The notes under the pieces are model-generated. The model did not search any database. It saw only the letters and a program-made list of their open reading frames with translations, and was not told the DNA's origin. A stretch of DNA of 64,000 bases from positions 3,893,501-3,957,500 of the forward strand of contig CM034390.1 of the NCBI GenBank assembly GCA_019925095.2, in the 5' to 3' direction. Shown here one piece after another: positions 42,143-54,100 of the stretch. The translations under genes were made by a program, and so were the position numbers. This stretch comes from Dendrolimus kikuchii (taxonomy: Eukaryota; Arthropoda; Insecta; Lepidoptera; Lasiocampidae). Each line of letters begins with the position of its first letter. Positions within the stretch are counted from its first letter, which is position 1.

Positions 42143-45100
42143 CTGCAAGAAAGAAACTATATGTAGACAAACAAATTAATGAAACTCGTTTTTCTATAAG
42201 TTCATTATAAAACTACGTTTTAACGGTTTTAAGCGCGGTAATTTTATTTGATTTTGGTTTTTCCGACGTTTCGGCCACTTTTCAGTGGCCGTGATCACGG
42301 AAGACAAAGATGTCAAGTGTCAACAAGTATTGTTAAAGTTTGCACTATATTTACACTATGGGAGCCTAATCTAATTTACTACCGCTTCGCAACATGTTAT
42401 GGCTTGAAGAGAAGAAGCGGCGCAAGAAACTCTTCAGCAAACATGCCTAGCTCTAATAATTTTATCAGTCAAGTTGGTTTGTGTTCCGTTGTACGCAGAA
42501 TTTTTCAATTCAATTCAAATAAATTACCGCGCTTAAAACCGTTAAAACGTAGTTTTATTATGTATACAAGTCGCGAAAACTTAAGAAAATATTATATAAG
42601 TTCATTGTTCAATTTACATATTTTTTTTATTTAACTTATTTAACAAGACAACAAAATGATTTACAACTTATTGAATTATACATAGCATAGAAAATCTCTG
42701 AGGTTTATATTAATGCTATGGATATCTACATCCGTAGTATTTAACAATTTTAACATTATATTAGGTTTAAAACGTGCATTTTAAGTTTATGTTGTTAGCG
42801 CGACTCGTGACGAACCGGTTTTGGGCGATGGCTCGCGTTTATACAGGATGTTTAAAGTGTAAAGTTTACACTTAATTTTTTTTACATTGCACTATAGGTA
42901 ATTACACCATGGGGCAGACAAGACGAATTTATAAGTGTTTGTATGAACAACATCGTCGACACGCCGCCACCGCGCTTCTATTCTGTGAATTTATATCTAT
43001 ACGAGAAAGCTGTCTCCCTCTCACACACACGCATCGCTGACGCCCGCCTGGAAAGTGCGACGGCGGCGCTGTACTACCTAATCTACACAGTTTGGCGGCG
43101 CTTCGGCGGCACGGTGTTGATGTCGTGTTCACAGGCGCTAATAATTCAGCTTTGACTATTATGTTGTAGAGTTATAAAAATAAACAGTAAAATGAGTTTT
43201 AGATTACATTTCCATTTGATATCAAGCATAACGTCAGTTAAGATCGATCAAGATTCGTGCGGGAACTACATCTGGCGCATCTGGCAGCCATGACCTTCTC
43301 CAAGTGGAACCTTCTTTTTTATTGCTGAAGCATAGCAGACTGGCTGACGGCCCAACTGTGATGGAAAGTGGTTACCGTAGCCTATGGACATTAGCAATAC
43401 CAGAGGTGCTGCCAGCCTTAAAGGAAAGCACCTTTGCTTCCGGGTAAAGGTACAATGTTTGCTACAACTCCATTAATTCTTCCAAAAGTAATTGTGTAAC
43501 GTACTTATAAAATTCTAAACATGCCGTGTCTGTACATTGAAGTTATTAAAAAAAAAACAACAACTGGAATAGACTATATAAACGATGGAGAACACGATGG
43601 CATTTTTTTAGATTTCTTCTCTGTTTGTCTGGGTCGTAAAAACTAATAAGCCGATTTCGATGCGATTTTCGCTGGTCGACAGCTAATTGCTACACTTAAA
43701 ATCAGCGCTACTTTTCATCCCGGGATTTTTTCTGGGAATGATTTAAAATGGCCATATTAAAAAATAATTCGAATTCCAATGTTAATATTTTTTACTGATC
43801 GATAAGTACATTTTATGTGATAAAATGTGTGATCTCTTCGTTTCAAGAATCCTGCGGAAGTTTTGTATTTTTTTTTTATTGCAGCAGCTCAGCAGACAGG
43901 CAGACGGCCCACTTGATGGAAAGCGGTTACCATCGCCTATGGACATTTGCAACACCAAAGGGGCTACAAATGCGCTGCTGCTCTCTTAAGGGAGACTAAT
44001 GCCGGAACATAACTCAAGGTTGTTATGGCGGCATACTCTAGACCAGGGGTGGTAACCATCCAGTCGAGCAAATACCCTACCACCTGACTGTGGGTTATTT
44101 TGTCGCCTCTAACGACAGGCCGCCCCAACGCAGGAAATTCTATTCTTTCTCCGTATATACTATAGGCTTATTCCGATAGCTGACATTTTTAAATGTACTT
44201 TGTGTCCCGGCAATCCCGCGGGAATTTCAAGCCAAGCGTGGACGAGGTCGCGGGCATATCCTAGTCTTTTATAAATTGATATCGTGCCAATCAATGATAT
44301 AGATTACCGTATATTTTTAACGAGTCTATAAACCTCGTATAACTTTCGTGGACAAAACAGGTCAATACAAGTCAAGTCCTCCTGAGAAAGCAAGTCAAGA
44401 TATCTAAGTAGTAGTAGTAGTAGTTGTACTCGCCACAAAGGCAGGCAAAGGAATCCAGTCCATACAGCCAATTCTGATGTTTAAGTCTTCGTATAATAGT
44501 CGCGCAGTTGTATTGTAGGCTACAACTGACGCCATTCAACGGAGTTCTTGTGAAAACTCAAAAGGCCACATTTGACTATACAGTTCACATTTCTCACAAA
44601 ACACATAATTACTAATATTTTCTTAAGTTTTCGCGACTTGTATACATAATAAAACTATGTTTTAACGGTTTTAAGCGCGGTAATTTATTAATTAGTGGTA
44701 ATTTACGGCCACTGAAAAGTGGCCGAAACGTCGGAAAAACCAAAATCAAATAAAATTACCGCGCTTAAAACCGTTAAAACGTAGTTTTATTATTTATTAT
44801 TATTACATAATTACTACTCAAAAACTATTAATATCCTACAACTATTGTTCATTTTAGAGTAATTTTACACATTTTTAGAAAATAAAACTGCACAGCACAC
44901 CGTCTCCTTTCAGTTCGCGCCAAAAACTCTCAAGTCATCTAACTTTTGACACCCGCTAATTCGACTCAGACAAAAAAAAGTAGCGGGCTGTATCGTTACC
45001 ATATCGAATTGATTTTGATTTTGATCGATGTTCGAATATCGAGACGTCAATTTTTTTGACTGTCAACACTACGTACTGATCAAAGCGGAGAGTGGCAACA

Positions 45101-48100
45101 CCAAAAAATACGGGCGCGCAAGCAAAATTCGAGTGACATCCCACCAAACTCTTAAACGCCAAAAAAGGTGCTAGCTGCAGACTCAGGTACGTACAGTGTT
45201 TATATGTTTATATCGTTGCTGCTAGAAAAGGAACCTTGAACGTCGAAATGGATCAAATTTACCCAGAGTGGTATTCGATCGCCTTTGCTGGGCAATCGAA
45301 TGCTACACGGGTGTTCGGTCCTTGCCTAGTATAATGTAGGTAGAATATCGCTCCATCAATTTTACTGTCTACCCTCTTTCTGCGTGAGGCGACGGCCAAT
45401 ACACGGAGGGTCAAGGCAGCCATATTTTGATCACTGACGGCCTCTGTGGTTGAGCGGGCTAAGCCTTTGCCGGCCTACCTCACTGCAACGCAGAGGTTCC
45501 GGGTTCGATTCCTGGTATAGTAAATTTCGGAAACGTATTTTCTCCGTTATTTACTATGGTCTGGGTGTCTGGGATCGGCCCCAGAGTAGTCCGTTGTATA
45601 TTACCCATATAACAAGCGTAACTTGCTTAATTTGGGGATGTACAATATGTGTATTTGTCTGCCGATTATTAACATTTTGACAAAGGAAGATCGCGCCGTG
45701 CGTTTTGATTGAAACATATTTTGCGCTAACTATTAATTACTGGCCGTGCCAAGAACTTATTGTGCAATACTGATCAAAAGAAGTGATCACTCCATAGTGA
45801 AGTTGGTGCCGTGCAGTGTTCTTCTGTGTGCTGCAACCTGAACCAAGCCAGGAGAGGGCGGATCTCAAGGTTGGTGGAGCTTCTGCTTTTCTAGTGCAAG
45901 GATCAGGTTCATATCTCTCCCAATACAGTCCATAACTATCGAACCATATTATCCGTGGCTACAGCGCCGCACACGGGCATATCGTAGTTTTGAACGAGAA
46001 CGCGATTATAGTGGGCGGCGGGCGCGTGTCACCTGGCGCATCTGGCGTCCATGGCCTTCTCGACCCTGGCGAGGAAGGCGGAGTCGTGGTGGTGGCGCGC
46101 GCGCAGCCGCGCCGGCGGCCGCGCCGGGTACTGCCGCGGCACCGCCACGTGCACCGCCGGCACGCACGGCAGCCGCGCGTCGTCCAGCGACGCCACCAGC
46201 GAGATCGCGCCGTCGCCGCCGCTCAGCTGCATCGCCTCCAGCGACACCTGCGACGACCGAACGGATGTCTATATGCCGGCTGATACCCGCCCGCTTCGCG
46301 TGCCGTCAAATCCCTCCTTAGCCGACCACTACTTGGCGGAAGTTCCTGAGGTATCGTGATGAGTCGCTATATACGTGGATTTCAATTATATATAAGCAAA
46401 AAAAGCGCCTATTTTTTTTGAGTCTCGAGTGAAAAATGTTACATTTTGTAGTTTTAATAATTTCCTCCAAAGGACAGCTCAAAAAGATATTTTAAGAGGT
46501 CGCTTCAAATTTTTTAAAATTTTAAAAGTCGCCAGAAACTGTTTTTTTTATTCACATTTTTTTCTCTCGTTACGGTATAATTTTATAGACCAAAAAATAA
46601 TAGGTTTCTAAAAGTTTCAGTTCAAAATTTGAATTTTAAAAGGTCGCTCGTATTTTTTTTAAATTTACTAATGCATTACTTTAGATCTTTTCGAGCGAGT
46701 AATGCACTACTTATATTATATAGATTTAATATAGTTCCCTTGCGGGGTAGGCACGAACATATAGAGCGCCATTTAGGCTTATATATACACACCTCACTTG
46801 CTTCTATTCACATTCATAACTCTTGTCATGCACGCTCGTCTGTAAATAAGGCTCCTGACATCACCTTCTGCTAGTAACAACATCAATTTTATCATGGAAG
46901 GTGTGTCGTGGCCTTAACGACTTCTATTCATCCACTTTATGCATTGTATATTTGTCCCCCGTCATTCTTTCAGGCATCGCGGGGCCCACACATGCCCGAA
47001 CCACCGGAGCATTCCAGGTCCTATGCCTTCACCCCTGACACAAGGCGAAGGACGGAACTCTCAGGGGTACTTTATTAGGTATCGCTGGTCATGCTAGCGT
47101 CACCCCGCAGATTTGGCGCAGTGCTCGCATCCCGACCGCGAATTACTCTACTTTCAGTGCTGCTCTCTTCCATACCTAACTCTCGCTTCCAGACGTGAGC
47201 GTAGGTACCAGCAAAGGATATGGACGAGGATGTATATGACAATTACTTAAATTTTATACAAAGTAAAGAAATATCATAAAGGCTCATGCAATTTTATATC
47301 AAATCCAACACTCCTAACCAAGTGGGCAATGTCCTTTATGAAAATCATGGTTTCTGATGTTATCCATAGGAGACACTCAACATAGCTCGCTGCGCTCGTT
47401 TCAGTTTGTGTGTCTGTCTATCCCAAAAGGAGACAGGTCGGCTAATGATAATGAGGGAAACATCTTTTATATCATTTCCGCTGACCTTGAACCTGGAGTC
47501 CAGCCTGGCGATCTCACCCTGCAACACGTCGGGAATCTCCATCACAGGCTCTTCTATTTTAGGAACCTTCTGCGGTGGTGGTAGATTCCTAAAATAAATG
47601 AAATATCTAGAATAAGGTTATTTTAAATATATTTGAAAAAATAGCGATATAATTACATTCCTTATACATTATACACAGAGCATATTTTGAGGATTTGTAG
47701 TACGCTGCATTTTGAGCAAACAAGGTTTGCACTCAGCACATTGCTGTGCCGGAATTATATCCGACACAATATTGATGTGTCGGAAGACAATATTGTTTTA
47801 AAAGAATGACTAAACAGATATACAATGCAAAAGTGGATGGATGCAGAAGTCGTGGAAGGCCACGACACACCTTCCATGATCAAATTGATCGTGTACTAGC
47901 AGAAGGTGATGTCAAGAGCCTTAAGAACAGACGAGCTTGCATGACAAGAGTTATGAATGTCAAAGAGGCAAGTGAGGTGTGTAAGAAGAATAAGCCTACA
48001 TGGCACTCTGTTGTTCGTGCCTACCCCGCAAGGGAACTGGCGTGAAGTTATCTATGTATGTATGTATGTACAATATTGATTTTCAATGCAAAACGACCCA

Positions 48101-51100
48101 ATTTTGTTCAACTAATTCTCGTGTAATATTTAATAAGTAAATCAAAATAATAAATTTAAATAAAACCAAGAGTAAAATACTTTGTCACTTTAAAATTAAT
48201 ACAAATAACCGTGTAACAACTTGTATCGAATCATCTATCCGAATACAATTTGATAGAATGTATAAATATTATAAACGCGAAAGCTTCTAAGAATGGATGT
48301 ATGGATGTATGATTGTTACTCTTTCACGCAAAAACTACTGAATGGATTTCGATGAAACTTTACAGTAATATAGCTTACACACCAGAATAACACATAGGCT
48401 ATAATTTATAAAGCTATAGTGTGAATTATCCAAAATTTAACGATTTTCCATAACCACGCGGGTGAAACCGCGGGAATAGCTAGTAATAAATATATGATAC
48501 CTACCTAAATACTAGAACAATAAAATATGAGAACTGCGCATGGGTCCATAGACAGAAGGGTTTCATAGAAGTCATGAATGTCCACTGCTTCTTTTTTTCG
48601 TAAGTCTATGGAATCACACAAGGCATGCCAAGATGGATTTCGAGTTGGCGACCAACATCCATGGATTTCGAGTTGGCGACCAACATCCACATTTTTTTTT
48701 ATTGCGCGAGGTCAGCAGACAGGCAGACGGCCCACCTGATGGAAAGAGGTTACCATCGCCAATATACATATGTAACGCCAAAGGTGCTATCAATGTGCCG
48801 CCGCTTTCAGAAGGGTGACTGAAATTTAGCCACTGATGCCGCCGGAACACAACTCGGGGTCGTTATGGCGGCATACCCCAGACCAGCTGGGGTGGTAGCC
48901 ATCCAGACGGGCAAATACCCTACCAACTGGCTGTAGGTTGTTTTGTCACCTGTTCATAGTTTTAAGTATGACCTCTCAAATATGGGTTTAAATTAAATCC
49001 AAACTTACTTAATTTCTGGACCGTTCAAGGAGTCCAGGGTTGATCCGAATGTGCGCTTGAGCGTGTGATTGGCCAACGGCGACTGAAGGCACTTGTTCAC
49101 CACTTCCAATAGAGGATTGAAGATTTGCTCCTGAAAATATCGAGCAATTTTGATACACATGACAGTGTACGTGTAAGAGTCGTGTGAGAGGGACAGAGCT
49201 AAGAATGCATAAAAAGCAAAACCGCCTCTTGTGTTTATGAATAAAGTTCAATACAGATTATTTATAAATCGGAAAACGGTCTACACTTTTCTGCGTAAAC
49301 GAAAAATTACCGATCGGAATTATAGTTTGTGTAATACTATATTCGTATAGGCAATAATTTCCAGACCTTTCCAGTTGTAGGCAACCCAACAACAACCCCG
49401 ACACCTTCGCTCCGCTTGAAATCCAACTTCTCGAGGACCACCTCGCACTTGATCAGCGTCTCCAATGGCATCCTCTTGTTTGGGTTCGATAATATATCGA
49501 GTAAGTTCTTCATTTTCGTCAGCTTTTCCACGTCTGAAGCGGAAAGGTATAATTAGATATTCTGTGGCGACCGAGGGCTGCATTTCTGGCAGCGTAAGCC
49601 GGTCTCAAGACTTTTAGAAAAAGGTAGAAGATTCTGGAAGGAACAGACAAGGACAGATACATTTTAGAAAGGGATAGATGATTCTAGAATAGGAGGTTCA
49701 GGAAGGAAAAGACAGAGATAGATAGATGTTTAGAAAGGGACAGTAAATAAAATAATAACCAAAAGAAGATCGAAATTATGGGTTCCAAAAGATTCTTCCG
49801 GTTATATTCCGGAAAAGCGACAAGTGGGACACGAGAGAGTTGGAAGAATTTAGCGTAATTTAAGAGGAGATTCAGGAGTGAGCAACGCGCGGTAAATTCG
49901 GGGGTGATCGGCGACGGTATTGTGAGTGAGACATCTTATCGTCGGGACAATGCGTCGTTAGTGGTTCGTGTAGGTCTGAATCACGTACGGCTGTGTAAGT
50001 TAATAAAAGCATTTAGTTAAAAAACTAGTGTTTCCTTCCAATCCCAAGTGCGTACCCCCGCTCGCACATAACAATACACTACTACTGCCAGACCCCATGC
50101 GGAGTAGGCGATTGTCCTGGCTATAGGTGAATGGAAAGAACGCGGGGTGTTTTTGTGGGTATTCCGGTACTGATAATCTAGAATTTTCTTAAATTTTCGC
50201 GACTAATACACATCATAAAATTATGTTTAAACGCGGTATTTTATCTGATTTTTATTCCGACGTTTCGGCCACTTTTCCATAGCCGTGATCACGAAAGACA
50301 AAGATGTCAAGTGTCAATGAGTAATGTAAAAATATTTTTTTAGCCTACCGCCAACTTGCAACGACCCTTTAAAAATAAACCCCATTTTTTAGCGCTGTGG
50401 AAAAACCACGGCTGGTAGGTAGCTCATTCCAAATCCCCACGGTGCGCAAGAGGAACTTTCTAGAGAACTGTTGCGTACAAAAGCCAAGCGGCTCTAGGAA
50501 GTGGGGATGGACGCCCAGCCGATAGCGAGCGGTGCGTTGGTAAAAGGAAGACTGTTTAGGCCAATTATTTCGATTGGTTCATTTCTTTGATTATATGATC
50601 GGAATGAAGTCAGTCACGCCGACATCTTCCGATCTGTGCCCTTCTAAGGAGGCTCATTGGCCAACGACGTCATGTCGTCACGCAATGTCACTGAAGGGAC
50701 AAAACCGCACCACCGCCCCAATATTTTAATAAGTCGAATATCCTACACGATCGCGCGCGCATGGCGACAAGGAAAGAAGTTGAGATGATGATTTAGAAAC
50801 TGAATTGTTTAAAACAAAAGAAAATCACAGACTTTTTTAACTAGACTAAACCTTTAATTGTTGTTTAATTTTCAAGTAACGTGTGCAATGTGAATAAATA
50901 AATATGATTATTTAAATTTCTGCATTTTATTGAACCAATCCTTCTGATGCATTCGAGTAAAAATAGGAACTAGGGTACATACATACATATGTAAATACCT
51001 ACCTCTATATTAACCTATCCCTAACATAGACCCTTGATAACTTAAAACCTCTATAACTTAAAATATTTTGTGTTTCCCTTGGACTTTATCTTATCGAGGT

Positions 51101-54100
51101 TCTACTGTAATATATTATTATGTGAAACTATATAACATTATTTGAGCAAGAACGGCTATTCTCTTCCGAAAACTTCTTTAGCTGCGTTGGGCACTTTTTG
51201 GTAGGGGAAAATCTCATGGGTTCGCGTCACCGACACGCTTATAGCAGTATATCTGTAGCTATACAGCTGGACGTATTGTGCAACATTAGTTCTCTATATA
51301 TCTTATAAGTGAAATTGAATGGATTTAGTGAAAAGTTCAATGTGTATATACTGCGCATTGTTGAAATAGTGTTTTGATTCAAACATTATGAAATTTCAAA
51401 TTTTGATAAGGGGTGTCTCAGAATGATTTTCATTTCTGAATTGACCAATACGCGCCAACCGCTAGTAGCAGGGGGAGGGGAGTGGACTCGTCCGCTTGGC
51501 CGGCTTCTTATGCTGCGTTTCCACGCTTGCCAAGGCTCGGCAAGCGTCCACAAGCACAAGCGTGTAAAGAGGGCGTTTGGCTTGGCTTGCGTGAGCTTGT
51601 GGACGCTTGTATTCGATCCGGGCTAGTTTTTTTTATTTTTTTCTTTTTATTGCAGGAGTTCAGCAGACAGGCAGACGGCCCACTTGATGGAAAGCGGTTA
51701 CCATCGCCTATGGACATTTGCAACACCAAAGATGCTACAAATGTGCTGCTGCTCTCTTAAAGAAGACTGGAACCGGGTCACTAATGCCGGAACAAAACAC
51801 AAGGTTGTTATGGCGGCATACTCTAGACCAGGGGTGATCGCCATCCAGTCGAGCAAATACCCTACCACCTGGCAACTGGCTAGTGTCGGTTTTTGGACAC
51901 AAATCAAAGGGCGCTTGCGACAAGCGCTTGCGATGCGTTCACATGTTGGCGCGCGCTTAGTAGCCGCATATACATATACACCGGCACCGTTAAATTTTGA
52001 ATACCGTAAATTTTTAGGTTTAAGGTTCACCTTCTAAATTTTTATGAAGTAACCGAAATACCAATTAAACTGAAAAACTTATTAGTTACCGGGTACGATT
52101 TCTATGAATCTTTATCATCCACCATCTTCGTGGTCGTCGGGCTTTCCTTGCTTTTGTTTTACTTTGCTTGTATTTGAAATAAAAGTAGGTTAAACCAAAC
52201 GTAATAGCCGATACAAGTTCGACGTCCGCCATGCTTGGATGTACGTAACACACTGACGGATTCACAAGCGTGTAAACGACTCCCAAATGCCAAGCGAGAT
52301 TTGTGGACGCTCGGGGCTTGTGGACGCTTGCCGAGCCTTGGCAAGCGTGGAAACGCAGCATTAAGTTTAGTAGCCATGAATCGTTTCACGGGATTACAGC
52401 GCGCGTTTTGCGTGAGAGCGTTTTATAAAAACAACGATTCCTACACTGTTGTTCGTCGTCTCTACAGGACACATTTTAATTTAAAAAGCTTAAGACATGT
52501 GCCAAGTGCCAATTTAATTAAGCATTGGGTGTGCAAGTTTGAAGAGACTGGGAATACAATGCCGGACAAATCGTCTGGGCGTAAAGGGACATCAAGAACG
52601 AGCATGAACGTCTATCGCGTTCGAGAGTCTGCTATGGACGACCCACGACAGTCATTGAGATTGCGTGGATGGATGCAGAAGTCGTGGAAGGCCACGACAC
52701 ACCTTCCACGATCAAATTGATCGTGTACTAGCAGAAGGTGATGTCAGGAGCCTTAACAGACGAGCGTGCATGACAAGAGTTATGAATGTGAAAGAAGCAA
52801 GTGAGGTGTGTAAGAATAAGCCTAAATGGCGCTCTGTTGTTCGTGCCTACCCCGCAAGGGAACTGGCGTGAAGCTATGTATGTATGTATGTTCTCTTAAT
52901 TTGAACAAATCTACGGTTCATCGCATTATTTCGAAAGATTTAGCAAACGGTTGTTTTTCATAAATAAACTTCAAGAATTGCTATTTAAATTAACATTTAA
53001 TAAAACGAGATTTAATTGATATTTTGTTTTTTATTTAACAACGAAAAACATTCTGAGACACCCTTTACTAAAAGTTCTAAGTTTTCACTTCTATCGGCAG
53101 TCTCTATAGCTGACAATTTTTTTTTCAGATCTAGAATATGACAGTAATTCGTAAGATATTGACTCACTCTCGCCCTCGCTGACCATCCTGGTGACCATCC
53201 GGCGCAGTGGCTCGATGTACTTCGACAGCTGTCGCACCTTGTCCCTGTAGGCGGCCTCCTCCCCACCAGGGGACCCCACCGCCGCCCCCACGGGCGTGTT
53301 CAGAGACGACGACGGAGACGCCACCATGCTCATACCGACACCCCTGCGCGGACCACCACATAGGTAAGATTTTAAAGGTGGTAGGGTATTTGCCTGTCTG
53401 GATGGCTATCACCCCTGGTCTAGAATATGCCGCTAATTGGTAGCACTAGGTAATAAGCTTTTTAGAACTAAAGTCTTTTACACGGTTTACAAGGGGGAAC
53501 TGGCAGAGATCGTCATCTAAAAAAACCCCCCGAAATTAGAAGGTCTTGTAACCCCCTTATTAGGCCGCATCCGGGCGTTGTCGCCGCGCACGCGCATGTT
53601 TTATATAATTTAATATTATTTTCTATTCGCCCCTGAAAAGTACCGATTCGTCCCACGAAAAAACCTATCCCATATTCTGGGATAAAAGTGTCCAAATCCA
53701 TTCTTGGCATTAAATATATAAATATATATATATTACCTTTCAGCTAAAACGGTACCGTGGTTTTCCGTGAAAACACACCTGCGCAGGGTTAGTTTCGTAT
53801 TTGTATACTGTTTCCAAGCGTTTATTTTACTTCTGACGTCTGCAGGTCTATCAAGCTACATATTTCTTGACACTAAAGCCCACATGAAACTATCGACTAT
53901 AACGGGAGTGTATGTTCAGCAACGGCCTCTATCAATCACTTACGGAAACCTATCAGGGCGTATCCATTATGCAAGAGATAAGTTCGTACAATAATAACTT
54001 GTCGAAAATTCAGACCCAAGGGGACAGAGTGTATGACTGTGTGGTCAGAAATAAATGAACCACGTCTAATGAACTGTGGAATTGTAATTCTCGATCCTAA

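Larger units (their letters stand above)
43500..44980. repeat. duplicated block, copy 2, with nested insertions
   Basis: Collinear with 37140-37710 but split by family A (43866-44155), a TAG microsatellite (about 44406-44423) and family B with nested MITE (44505-44935). Confidence 0.5.
51409..53065 (+). mobile_element. IS630/Tc1-type transposon with DUF4817-like N-terminus
   Basis: Ends AGGGGTGTCTCAGAATG and CATTCTGAGACACCCTT, flanked by TA at 51407 and 53066: Tc1/mariner-type ends. The frame from 52376 reads [20 protein letters not shown], then [20 protein letters not shown], a paired helix-turn-helix as in DUF4817 transposases. It is cut at 52664 and resumes at about 52895 with [16 protein letters not shown]. 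The DDE catalytic part is missing. It holds a TTA-flanked MITE, a SINE and an RTE tail. Confidence 0.75.

Noticed and set aside
45437..45510. possible tRNA gene with A and B boxes
   Set aside because: Followed by the same body and tail at several sites; it is a tRNA-derived SINE and the cloverleaf is not preserved.
45990..46359. two overlapping plus-strand frames rich in Arg/Ala
   Set aside because: Shadows of the GC-rich MED15 exon read on the other strand.
52235..52720. 161-codon frame as one protein
   Set aside because: Begins in a MITE arm and ends in an RTE tail; only 52376 to about 52660 is real transposase sequence.
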